From contig NZ_CP028858.1 of assembly GCF_003058365.1 (NCBI RefSeq), positions 620,001-684,000 of the forward strand: a DNA stretch of 64,000 nt, read 5' to 3'. The stretch is from Halococcoides cellulosivorans. GTDB lineage: Archaea; Halobacteriota; Halobacteria; Halobacteriales; Haloarculaceae. The position numbers and the translations under genes were made by a program. Positions 6,585 through 14,666 of this stretch are shown here, piece after piece. How positions within the stretch are numbered: position 1 is the first letter of the stretch; each line of letters starts with the position of its first letter. The notes beneath the pieces were generated by a model. That model was given only the letters and a program-made list of their open reading frames with translations. It had not been told where the DNA came from and searched no databases.

Positions 6585-7985
6585 ATGACCGAGTTCGTGA
6601 ACCGAACCGAGGAACTCGACCGGTTACGAGACTGCTTCGAGTCCGACGACGCCGAACTCGTCGTCGTCTACGGTCGTCGCCGGTTGGGGAAGACTCGTCT
6701 CGTCAAGCAGGCCCTCAGAGAGTACGACGAGACCGTCTTCTACCAGGCCCGGCAGAAAACCCGGACCCTCCAGATCGAGCAGTTCGTCGAGACGGCCGCC
6801 GAGACGGTGCCCGGGATCGAACGGATCAGACAGGATTGGGAGCCACTCATCGAGTATCTGGCCGAGCAGGACGCGATCGTCGTCCTCGACGAGTTCCCGT
6901 ACCTGATCGAACAGGACGAGAGTCTCCCGTCCGTGTTGCAGGCACTGTTCGATCACGAATTCGCGGCGTCGAGTGGCACCATCGTCCTCGTGGGGTCGTC
7001 GATCAGCATGATGGAGGAGGCGACGCTGCTGGGGGACAGTCCACTCTATGGCCGGTCCTCGCTGAAACTCGACGTTCGACAGCTCCCCTTCGACGCGGCC
7101 GTCGAATTCCTCCCCGAGGACGCGACACCAGACGACTCGGTTCGGGCCTGGAGCGTCTTCGGTGGCGTGCCCTACTATCTCGAAGAACTCGACCCGACGG
7201 CGTCACTCGGTGAGAACATCCATCACACTGCGCTCGCACGGCACGGCTCCCTGCACAGCGAACCGGAATACGTCCTCCGGATGGAACTCCAGGAACCGAC
7301 GCGGTACTTCTCGATCCTCGAAGCGATCGCCGGCGGGGCGACCGGGCGCAACGACATCGCCGGTGCGACCGGGATCGAGTACAACCAGCTCTCGACGTAT
7401 CTCGATCGACTGACGCGCTTGCGACTGATCGAGCGGCGCGTCCCGGTCACCGAGCGTCCCGAGCGCTCGAAACGGAGTCAGTACCGGATTCGAGACCCCT
7501 ATTTCCGGTTCTGGTTTCGGTTTCTGTACGGCAGTCAGGACCGCTACGCCGAGTACGGGGCGGGGGCCTACGACCGTCTGATCGAGCCCGCAATGGGCGA
7601 TTTCGTCGCGCCGGCGTTCGAGGAGTTGTGCTGTCGGGCGCTGTGGACGTTGTACGACGAGTATCCCGTCGTGAACGTCGGCCAGTGGTGGTATCAGGAC
7701 CACGAAATCGATGTCGTCGGATTGACCGACGAGGGCGTGCTCGTCGCGGGCGAGTGCAAATACCAGTCCTCGCCAGCCGACTTCAGCGCGCTGTCGTCAC
7801 TGGAACGTCACGTCGAGGAACTCCGCTGGACGCCCGACGGCGGGGGAGACCGAACCTGTGAGTATGCACTGTTCTCGCGGAGTGGCTTTTCGGACTCCCT
7901 CCGAGACGCGGCCGCCGATCGATCCGATCTCCGACTGTTCTCGCTGGCGGACGTGGTCGAGACCCTGACTGCAGACCGGTCGTGA
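6585..7985 (+). CDS. Archaeal STAND/AAA-type ATPase with DUF234 nuclease-like C-terminus
   Basis: 466-residue protein of the archaeal ATPase family often found in mobile regions. The N-terminus FVNRTEELDRL is the family's entry motif. The P-loop is GRRRLGKTRL (about residues 30-39) and Walker B is AIVVLDEFPYL (about 105). A winged-helix stretch (TGRNDIAGATGIEYNQLSTYL, about 250-270) is followed by a DUF234 domain whose HEIDVVGL and GECKY blocks (about 375 and 390) carry the Asp and Glu-x-Lys of a PD-(D/E)XK fold. Known members are poorly characterised; roles in defence, transposition or signalling have been proposed. It lies next to a toxin-antitoxin pair, consistent with an accessory patch. 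The ATG is set by the promoter spacing. Confidence 0.82.
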   Translation: MTEFVNRTEELDRLRDCFESDDAELVVVYGRRRLGKTRLVKQALREYDETVFYQARQKTRTLQIEQFVETAAETVPGIERIRQDWEPLIEYLAEQDAIVVLDEFPYLIEQDESLPSVLQALFDHEFAASSGTIVLVGSSISMMEEATLLGDSPLYGRSSLKLDVRQLPFDAAVEFLPEDATPDDSVRAWSVFGGVPYYLEELDPTASLGENIHHTALARHGSLHSEPEYVLRMELQEPTRYFSILEAIAGGATGRNDIAGATGIEYNQLSTYLDRLTRLRLIERRVPVTERPERSKRSQYRIRDPYFRFWFRFLYGSQDRYAEYGAGAYDRLIEPAMGDFVAPAFEELCCRALWTLYDEYPVVNVGQWWYQDHEIDVVGLTDEGVLVAGECKYQSSPADFSALSSLERHVEELRWTPDGGGDRTCEYALFSRSGFSDSLRDAAADRSDLRLFSLADVVETLTADRS

Positions 7986-8141
7986 GAGTCGATTGGCCGG
8001 GACGGCCCCTGACGCTCGCTCACGGCACTTTCCCGCGGCCGAGGCACGCTCGACGGACCAGTAGGGTCGAGTCCCGCGGCACGTGGCCCAGAGAGGCCCC
8101 GGAGCCCGGGCGTTTATCGGCCCTGCGACCCTCCCGACGGT

Positions 8142-8507
8142 ATGGAACAGGAGTCACCGATCGTCCGCCTGGTGTGGTTTCTCGTCGTCGGCTGGTGGGC
8201 CACCGGGGTCCTGACCACGCTCGCGTGGCTGGCCTCGATCACCATCGTCGGCCTCCCGCTGGGGATCAAACTAATCAACCTCGTCCCGCGCGTGGTCTCG
8301 CTCAAGCGTCGCGCGGAGATCGACGGCGAGCGCACGTCTCAACACGGGCTGTTCGTCCGCGCAGTCTGGTTCGTGGCGATCGGCTGGTGGGCCAGCGGGC
8401 TCTGGCTCTCGGTCGCGTACGCGTTCGCGGTGTCAGTGATCGGCCTCCCGGTCGCGATCTGGATGTACGACCGCGTGCCGTGGGTCCTCAGTCTGTACCG
8501 GTACTGA
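8142..8507 (+). CDS. YccF-family (DUF307) membrane protein
   Basis: 121-residue integral membrane protein containing two tandem YccF motifs: LVWFLVVGWWATG (about residues 8-20) with GLPLGI, then AVWFVAIGWWASG (about 69-81) with GLPVAIW. Each precedes a pair of hydrophobic segments. The function of YccF proteins is not established. A TATA-like GTTTATCG lies about 25 bases before the ATG, implying a leaderless transcript. A collapsed relic of the same gene lies at 5420-5542. Confidence 0.85.
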   Translation: MEQESPIVRLVWFLVVGWWATGVLTTLAWLASITIVGLPLGIKLINLVPRVVSLKRRAEIDGERTSQHGLFVRAVWFVAIGWWASGLWLSVAYAFAVSVIGLPVAIWMYDRVPWVLSLYRY

Positions 8508-8644
8508 CCGACGACGGTCGGCCCGAACGAGCGCGAATCGAACCGGAAAAGAAATCCTTTAACGAGTTCACCCGAACCGTCCGATGAACTTTCGATGTCG
8601 CCGCCACCTACCGTTCCGACCGACCAGCCGGGGGTGAGGGGGTC

Positions 8645-9655
8645 GTGACGAATCGGTTGCTCGTGCCGGTCTCCGACTCGGGCACGTTGCGGCAGACGGT
8701 CGCGCACGCCGTCGAGACCGCCGTCGAGGCGGAACCGGTCGACGAGAGCGCGGCGACGATCCACTTCGTCGTCGCACTGTCGCGGGCCCAGCCAGTCGAC
8801 GCCGACGAGCCACCGGGCGAGTTGCTCGACCGCGTCGCGGTCTGGGCCGCCGAGGACCGCGGCGACGCCGACCTCTCGATCGAGACCGCACTGATCGGCT
8901 CCGCGGAGTACCTGTTCAGCCCCGACGACTACGCCGACGTGCTGGCCGAGTACGCCGCCGACGCGGGGCTCGATCACGCGATCTTCGATCCGGGCTACAA
9001 CCCGTTCGGCACCGCACCCTTGCTCCCGCCGCTGGAACGTGAACTCGAACGACGAGCGATCGTCGCGGAGACCGCGCCCGTCCAGCGCGACCGTCGATTC
9101 CCGTCGCTGGTCGAACGCGGGACCGTGTTCCAGGCGCTCGCACTCGGCGCGGTCGCGTTCGGCTTCTATCTCCTCCTCGCGGGCTCGGTCGCCCCGTTCG
9201 AACTCGTCACGGGCGCGATCACCGCGAGTGTCGTCGCGACGGCGCTGTGGGGCGTCTCGCTGACGGCCCCGGTCAGGCCCGGCCGCGACGTCGTCCGTGT
9301 GGCTCGGCTCCTGGTCTACGTGCCCTATCTGCTGGCCCAGATCGCCGTCGCGAACCTCCAGATCGCGTACGTCGTCCTCCATCCCGACCTGCCGATCGAC
9401 CCCGAGATGGTCGAGTTCGACGCCGCGGTCTGGTCGCCGCTGGCGGCGACGACGCTCGCGAACAGCATCACGCTCACGCCGGGCACGCTGACCGTCGACG
9501 TCTCGCGACGGACGTTCACCGTCCACACGCTGACGACGACCGCTCGCGACGACCTGTTCGACGGTGGCCTCGAACGTGCCGTCCGGTTCGTCTTCTACGG
9601 CCGGTCGGCCGCCCGCGGCGCGGGGCCCGCCGAACGCGAGGAGGTCCAGGAATGA
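8645..9655 (+). CDS. mrpE: Mrp antiporter subunit E with N-terminal Usp-like domain
   Basis: First gene of a nine-gene Mrp (multisubunit cation/proton antiporter) operon whose junctions are nearly all 4-base ATGA/GTGA overlaps. Residues 1 to about 145 are soluble and resemble a universal-stress-protein fold (start TNRLLVPVSDSGTLRQ). From about 157 a typical MrpE/MnhE domain follows with two to three membrane helices and a C-terminal domain containing VVLHPDLPIDPEMVEF and SITLTPGTLTVDV. Bacterial MrpE has only the second part (about 160 residues), so this is a domain fusion. The GTG start follows a GGTGAGGGG purine run. MrpE is structural and required for antiport in characterised systems. Confidence 0.85.
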   Translation: MTNRLLVPVSDSGTLRQTVAHAVETAVEAEPVDESAATIHFVVALSRAQPVDADEPPGELLDRVAVWAAEDRGDADLSIETALIGSAEYLFSPDDYADVLAEYAADAGLDHAIFDPGYNPFGTAPLLPPLERELERRAIVAETAPVQRDRRFPSLVERGTVFQALALGAVAFGFYLLLAGSVAPFELVTGAITASVVATALWGVSLTAPVRPGRDVVRVARLLVYVPYLLAQIAVANLQIAYVVLHPDLPIDPEMVEFDAAVWSPLAATTLANSITLTPGTLTVDVSRRTFTVHTLTTTARDDLFDGGLERAVRFVFYGRSAARGAGPAEREEVQE

Positions 9656-9921
9656 TCGCGCAGATCCTGCTCGGGACCGCCGCGGCCTTCCTGGTCGTCT
9701 CGCTGGCGGGCGTCTACCGCATCGTCACCGGGCCGACCGCGCCCGATCGCGTCATCGCGATCAACCTCGTCGGGTCGAACGTCGTCATCGTCATCGCCGC
9801 GATCGCTGCCGCGATCGGTGAACCGGGCGCACTCGACATCGCGCTGGTGTACGCGCTGCTCAACTTCGTGTTGAGCATCGCCATCTCGAAGTTCGCGGTC
9901 GAACGGGGGGGATTCCTGTGA
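9652..9921 (+). CDS. mrpF: Mrp antiporter subunit F
   Basis: 89-residue membrane protein with three predicted helices, matching the size and pattern of MrpF/MnhF, including YRIVTGPTAPDRVIAIN after the first helix, the family's conserved GPt.pDRv block. It starts on the ATG that overlaps the mrpE stop by 4 bases; a longer upstream frame is open only by chance. Downstream it overlaps mrpG by 4 bases. Confidence 0.9.
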   Translation: MIAQILLGTAAAFLVVSLAGVYRIVTGPTAPDRVIAINLVGSNVVIVIAAIAAAIGEPGALDIALVYALLNFVLSIAISKFAVERGGFL

Positions 9922-10229
9922 CGCCCCGCGAGATCGCCGTCCTTCTCCTGGCCGCCGGGGGCGTCTTTTTCGCCGTCGTCGCCGCCATCGGCCTGTTGCG
10001 CTTCCCGGACGTCTATACGCGCGCCCACAGCGCCTCGAAAAGCGACACGCTCGGCGCCGTCCTCACACTCGCGGCGGTCGCGCTCGCGTTCGACGCCGGC
10101 CTCGCCCGCGTGAAGACCGTCCTGCTCGTCGTGTTCATGTTCCTCACCAACCCGACGGCCGCCCACGCCATCGCGCGCGCGGCGGCCGATCGCGGGATCG
10201 AACCCTGGACCACGGAGGACGACGAATGA
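9918..10229 (+). CDS. mrpG: Mrp antiporter subunit G
   Basis: 103-residue, three-helix subunit. The conserved MrpG block GLLRFPDVYTRAHSASKSDT is present at about residues 26-45. GTG start inside the mrpF stop codon and 4-base overlap with the next gene. MrpG is one of the small hydrophobic subunits of the antiporter and has an equivalent in membrane-bound hydrogenases (MbhC). Confidence 0.92.
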   Translation: MTPREIAVLLLAAGGVFFAVVAAIGLLRFPDVYTRAHSASKSDTLGAVLTLAAVALAFDAGLARVKTVLLVVFMFLTNPTAAHAIARAAADRGIEPWTTEDDE

Positions 10230-10753
10230 TCGAACTCGCACTCATCGCCGTGTTGCTCGCGACCGCGCTCGCGACCGCGCTCTTGCGGGACGTCCTCGCC
10301 GCGATCGTCGCTTTCAGCGCCTACAGCCTGGCGATCGCGGTCGTCTGGGTCCTCCTCCGCGCGCCCGACGTGGGACTGACCGAGGCCGCCGTCGGGGCCG
10401 GCGTCGTGACCGTCCTCTTCTTGCTCGCGATCGAGGGGACCGTCCGGGCCGACGCCGAGCGAACGCTCGCCCGGATCGACTGGCCCGCCCTCGGCGTCGC
10501 GCTCGCGCTCGTGGCCGTCCTCGCGCCGACGGTGCTCGCACTCCCGCCGGTCGGCGCGGCCGACACGGCGGTCGCCGCCGGTGACGTCACGACCCACTAC
10601 GTCGAGAACGCCTACGACGACACCGGCGTCGAGAACGTCGTCACCGCCGTGCTCGCGGGCTACCGTGGGTTCGACACGCTCGGTGAGGTGACCGTCGTCT
10701 TCGCCGCCGGGATCGGACTGCTGGTCGTGCTCGGTCGGGAGGGATTCGCGTGA
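10226..10753 (+). CDS. DUF4040/MbhD-MbhE-like Mrp subunit
   Basis: 175-residue membrane protein whose first 75 residues carry the DUF4040 signature (RDVLAAIVAFSAYSLAIAV and APDVGLTEAAVGAG). This region lies at the C-terminus of MrpA in bacteria and is MbhD in archaeal membrane-bound hydrogenases. Residues 90-175 resemble MbhE, ending in a helix preceded by TLGEVTVVFAAGIG. Archaeal Mrp clusters commonly carry this as a separate gene because MrpA is split, as here. Confidence 0.85.
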   Translation: MIELALIAVLLATALATALLRDVLAAIVAFSAYSLAIAVVWVLLRAPDVGLTEAAVGAGVVTVLFLLAIEGTVRADAERTLARIDWPALGVALALVAVLAPTVLALPPVGAADTAVAAGDVTTHYVENAYDDTGVENVVTAVLAGYRGFDTLGEVTVVFAAGIGLLVVLGREGFA

Positions 10754-11199
10754 GCGACGCCGACGACCGCTCGCCGTACGTCGAGAGCCCGATCATCATG
10801 ACGACCGTCCGGGTGATCGCGCCGTTCGTGTTCACCCTCGGGTTGTTCGTCATGTTCCACGGCGCGGACTCCTCGGGCGGTGGCTTCCAGGGTGGAGTCA
10901 TCGTCGCGACGGTCGTGATCATGCTCGGCATCGCGTTCGGCATCGACGTGACTCGCGAGTGGATCGGTGACACCGCCCTGGGCGCACTCGCCGTTCTCGG
11001 CGTCGCGGCCTTCCTCGCGGCGGGGCTGGGCGCGCTCGTCTTCGGCGGGCGCTTCCTGGAGTTCGGGGTCTACCCGATCGGGCACGCGACGACCTACGGC
11101 ATCGAGTTCGTCGAACTCGGGATCGGCGTCACCGTCGCGGGCGTCGTCTCGGGGCTGTTTTTCGCGATCGAAGCCGCCGCCGACGGAGGGACTCAATGA
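10750..11199 (+). CDS. mrpB: Mrp antiporter subunit B
   Basis: 149-residue four-helix subunit. The family hallmark HGADSSGGGFQGG occurs at about residues 37-49, just before helix 2. GTG start within the stop of the preceding gene. MrpB is required for antiport and corresponds to MbhF of the hydrogenase-coupled complex. Confidence 0.92.
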   Translation: MSDADDRSPYVESPIIMTTVRVIAPFVFTLGLFVMFHGADSSGGGFQGGVIVATVVIMLGIAFGIDVTREWIGDTALGALAVLGVAAFLAAGLGALVFGGRFLEFGVYPIGHATTYGIEFVELGIGVTVAGVVSGLFFAIEAAADGGTQ

Positions 11200-11552
11200 T
11201 CGAAGCCGTCCTCGAACGGAGTTACTACGTCGTCGTGCTCGCGCTGGCGGGCATCGGCGCGTACATGACGATCGGTGATCGCCATCTCGTGAAGAAAGTC
11301 ATCGGGCTGAACGTCTTCCAGACCGCGATCTTCCTGTTTTTCATCGCGGCGGCGTTCGTCGACGGCGGCAGTCCGCCGCTGCTCTCGGCGCCCGCCCCCT
11401 ACGTCAGCCCGCTGCCCCACGTCCTGATTCTCACCGCCATCGTCGTCGGCGTGAGTCTCACGGCGGTCGCGCTCGGGTTGATCGTCAGAATCTACAATCG
11501 CTACGGGACGATGCACGAGGACACCCTCCGGGAGTTGATGGCCGATGACTGA
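11196..11552 (+). CDS. mrpC: Mrp antiporter subunit C (NuoK-like)
   Basis: 118-residue three-helix protein homologous to NuoK and MrpC. KKVIGLNVFQTAIFLFFIAA places the conserved helix-2 block, and PLPHVLILTAIVVGVSLTAVAL matches the NuoK helix-3 region with LTAIVVG. It overlaps mrpB by 4 bases and the first mrpD-like gene by 8 bases. Confidence 0.92.
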   Translation: MIEAVLERSYYVVVLALAGIGAYMTIGDRHLVKKVIGLNVFQTAIFLFFIAAAFVDGGSPPLLSAPAPYVSPLPHVLILTAIVVGVSLTAVALGLIVRIYNRYGTMHEDTLRELMADD

Positions 11553-12993
11553 CCTGCCCGCGCTCGTCGTCGCCGTGCCCCTCCTCGGTGCCGTTCTCAC
11601 CGCCGCGGCGGGACTGATCCGCTCGCGCACGGGGTGGCCGATCGCGCTCCTGACCGCGCTCGTCCAGACCGTCGCCGCACTCGCACTCGCGCGCCTGACG
11701 CTGGACGGTCCGGTCCGGTACGTCGTCGGCGGCTACACCGCGCCCTACGGCATCGAACTCGTCGTCGATCTGCTCGGGGCGTCGATGGTCGTCCTGATCG
11801 CCGTCGTCACGCTCGGCGTCGTCGCCGTCGCGCGATCGCTCGGCCCCCGCTCGAACACGTTTTTCGCGACCGTCCTCCTCCTGGTCGTCGGGCTGACGGG
11901 GATGAGCGTCACCGGCGACGTGTTCAACCTCTACGTCTTTTTGGAGATCACCGGGCTCTCGGCGTACGCACTGGTCGCCGCGGGCGAGGAGGGTCGCTCG
12001 GCGGTCGCAGCACTCAAATACCTGATCGTCGGGACCGTCGGGGCCTCACTCTATCTCCTCGGGATCGGCTACGCCTACGTCGCGACGGGGACGCTCAACA
12101 TGGCTCACCTCGCCGACGAACTCGCGGTGATCGGGTACGACGCGACGCTCGTCCAGGCCGCGTTCGGGTTGATGGTCGTCGGCCTGTTCGTCAAGGTCGC
12201 GGTGTTCCCGATCCACACCTGGCAGCCGACCGCCTACGCCGGCGCGCCCGACACCGTGAGCGCGCTCATCTCGGCGCTGGTCTCGACGGTCGCGGCGTAC
12301 GCGCTGATCCGGATCGTCTTCACCGTGTTCACCGTCGAGTTTCTGGTCACGAATCCCGCCGCACGCGCGGTCTTGCTCGCGGCCAGCGCGGCGAGCATCG
12401 TCGCGGGGAGCGTCCTCGCGGTCCGCCAGACCGAGATCAAGCGCCTGCTCGCGTACTCGTCGGTCTCCCAGTACGGCCTCGTCGTCGGTGCGATCGCCGT
12501 CGCGACGCCGACCGCGCTCACCGGCGCGGCGATCCACCTCGTCGGCCACGCGGTCATGAAAGGCGCGCTCTTTCTGGTCGCCGGCCTGATCGCGACCGCG
12601 ACGGGCGTCCGCCGGATCGACGACCTCGACGGCCTCGTCGATCGCACACCGGTCGGCGCGGCGACGTTCGGCGTGCTCGCGCTCGCGATGGTGGGCGTCC
12701 CGCCCGCCATCGGCTTCGTCGGCAAGTGGTTCGTCGCGCTCGGTGCGATCGAGGGCGGGGCGTGGGGCCTGGCGGTCGTCATCTTCGCGAGCACGCTGTT
12801 GACACTCGCCTACTTCCTCCGGGCGCTCGAACGCGTCTTCGTCCGTGACGCGCCCAGCAAAGAACGCGACCCCGTCCCGTGGGTCCACCGGGTCACCGTC
12901 GTCGTCGCGGCCGTCGCCGTGATCGCACTCACACTGGGGGCCGTCGAGTACGCCGCCCTCATCGAACCGACGATCGGGAGGCTCCTGGCATGA
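11545..12993 (+). CDS. mrpD: Mrp antiporter subunit D (first of three NuoL/M/N-like subunits)
   Basis: 482-residue proton- or cation-translocating subunit of the complex-I antiporter superfamily, about 14 helices. Characteristic features are the Glu in VFLEITGLSAYALVA (about residue 133), the Lys in GLFVKVAVFPIHTWQP (about 218), and the second-half Lys/His block KRLLAYSSVSQYG with HLVGHAVMKGALF. These charged residues form the conduction path in structurally known relatives. It follows mrpC and precedes two further homologues, so the complex carries three pumping subunits. Confidence 0.9.
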   Translation: MTDLPALVVAVPLLGAVLTAAAGLIRSRTGWPIALLTALVQTVAALALARLTLDGPVRYVVGGYTAPYGIELVVDLLGASMVVLIAVVTLGVVAVARSLGPRSNTFFATVLLLVVGLTGMSVTGDVFNLYVFLEITGLSAYALVAAGEEGRSAVAALKYLIVGTVGASLYLLGIGYAYVATGTLNMAHLADELAVIGYDATLVQAAFGLMVVGLFVKVAVFPIHTWQPTAYAGAPDTVSALISALVSTVAAYALIRIVFTVFTVEFLVTNPAARAVLLAASAASIVAGSVLAVRQTEIKRLLAYSSVSQYGLVVGAIAVATPTALTGAAIHLVGHAVMKGALFLVAGLIATATGVRRIDDLDGLVDRTPVGAATFGVLALAMVGVPPAIGFVGKWFVALGAIEGGAWGLAVVIFASTLLTLAYFLRALERVFVRDAPSKERDPVPWVHRVTVVVAAVAVIALTLGAVEYAALIEPTIGRLLA

Positions 12994-14666
12994 TCGAACT
13001 CAGACCGCTGCTCGCCGTCCTCGTCCCGCTGATCGCCGTCGTACCGATCCTCGCGAGTCGCCGCCGCCCGAACGTCCGGGAGGCCTGGACGCTCGGCACC
13101 GCCGTCACGACGTTCGGCGTCGTCGCGAGCATGGTCCCGGGCGTGCTCGCCGGCCAGATCTACGTCACCTCGCTGGGCGCGGTCGTTCCCGGGGTCGACT
13201 TTGCGCTCCGGGCGGACGCGCTGGGCGTCCTGTTCGCGGCGCTCGCGAGTCTGCTCTGGATCGCGACCAGCCTTTACAGCATCGGCTACATGCGTGGGCT
13301 GGACGAACACAGTCAGACACGGTATTTCGCGGCGTTCGCGGGCAGTATCGCCGCCGCGATGGGCGTCGCGTTCGCGGCGAACCTGCTCGTTCTGTTCGTG
13401 TTCTACGAACTGCTGACCGTCGCGACCTACCCGCTGGTCGTCCACGACGAGACCGAGGAAGCGCGCGCGGCCGGCCGGAAGTATCTCGCCTACACCTTCG
13501 GCGGCGGTGTCGCCGTGCTCGCGGGGACGATCCTCGTCTCCTCGCTCGCCGGGACGGTCGCCTTTACCCCGGGCGGGATCGACGGCCTGGGCGGGGACCC
13601 GGTGCTCGCGCGGGCCGCGTTCACCCTCCTCGCGGCGGGCTTCGGCGTGAAGGCCGCGCTGATGCCCGTCCACTCCTGGCTGCCCGACGCGATGGTCGCG
13701 CCGACGCCCGTCTCGGGACTGCTCCACGCCGTCGCGGTCGTCAAAAGCGGCGTGTTCGGCATCTCGCGGGTCGTCCTCGACGTGTTCGGCCCCGAGACCG
13801 TCCGCGACCTCGGGATGGGGCTGCCGCTCGCGGCCGTCGCGGCGATCACGCTGGTGACCGCGAGCGTGATCGCGCTCCGCCAGGACAACCTCAAACGCCG
13901 GTTGGCGTACTCGACGATCAGCCAGCTCTCGTACATCGTGCTCGGCCTGGGCGTGCTCGGACCGGCGGCGCTGGCGGGTGGCCTGCTCCACATCCCCGCG
14001 CACGCGTTCATGAAGCTCACGCTGTTTTTCTGTGCCGGCGCGATCCACGTCGAGACCCACACCGACGACATCAGCCAGATGGCGGGCATCGGCAAACGCA
14101 TGCCGGGAACGATGGCGGCGTTCGGCGTCGCCGCGCTCGGCATGGCGGGCATCCCGCTGCTCGCGGGCTTCGTCAGCAAGTGGTATCTCATGATCGGGAC
14201 GCTCGACGCCGGGCATCTCGTGTTCACGGGCGCGCTCGTGCTGTCGGGCGTGCTCAACGTCGCGTACTTCTGGCCGATCGTCTACCGGGCCTTTTTCGAG
14301 TCCGCAGAATCGAGCGACGCGACGCCGCTGCTCGAACACGCGCTGGGCGGCCGGTTCGCGACCGACGGCGGAACGACGGGCACGGCCGACGGAGGTCACG
14401 AACACCACGACGACGGCGACGACCACGACGATCACCACGTTGACGGTGAAGATAGCGACGACCACGACGCCGACGCCCACCACGGCGGCCCGCCCGCCGG
14501 TGGGTGGCAGCGCTATTCCCCGCGTGAGGAGACGACGTGGTTCATGCTCGGGCCGATCCTCGCGGTCGCGGCCGGCGCGGTCGTCCTCGGGATCGCACCG
14601 GGCCACGCCGTCTTCCTCGAGTTGGTCCGTGCAGTCGTCACTGCGGTCACGGGGGGATGGCTGTGA
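12990..14666 (+). CDS. MrpA/NuoL-like subunit with a His/Asp-rich loop (second antiporter-type subunit)
   Basis: 558-residue member of the same superfamily. MPVHSWLPDAMVAPTPVSGL (about 225-244) is closer to the MrpA/NuoL/MbhH branch than to MrpD. KRRLAYSTISQLSYIVLG and HIPAHAFMKLTLFF give the conserved Lys and His of the second half. Between the last predicted helices, residues about 468-502 form an extremely His/Asp-rich hydrophilic loop (GGHEHHDDGDDHDDHH and more), not a normal part of this family. The ATG overlapping the previous stop by 4 bases was chosen; upstream in-frame sequence lies inside mrpD. Confidence 0.88.
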   Translation: MIELRPLLAVLVPLIAVVPILASRRRPNVREAWTLGTAVTTFGVVASMVPGVLAGQIYVTSLGAVVPGVDFALRADALGVLFAALASLLWIATSLYSIGYMRGLDEHSQTRYFAAFAGSIAAAMGVAFAANLLVLFVFYELLTVATYPLVVHDETEEARAAGRKYLAYTFGGGVAVLAGTILVSSLAGTVAFTPGGIDGLGGDPVLARAAFTLLAAGFGVKAALMPVHSWLPDAMVAPTPVSGLLHAVAVVKSGVFGISRVVLDVFGPETVRDLGMGLPLAAVAAITLVTASVIALRQDNLKRRLAYSTISQLSYIVLGLGVLGPAALAGGLLHIPAHAFMKLTLFFCAGAIHVETHTDDISQMAGIGKRMPGTMAAFGVAALGMAGIPLLAGFVSKWYLMIGTLDAGHLVFTGALVLSGVLNVAYFWPIVYRAFFESAESSDATPLLEHALGGRFATDGGTTGTADGGHEHHDDGDDHDDHHVDGEDSDDHDADAHHGGPPAGGWQRYSPREETTWFMLGPILAVAAGAVVLGIAPGHAVFLELVRAVVTAVTGGWL

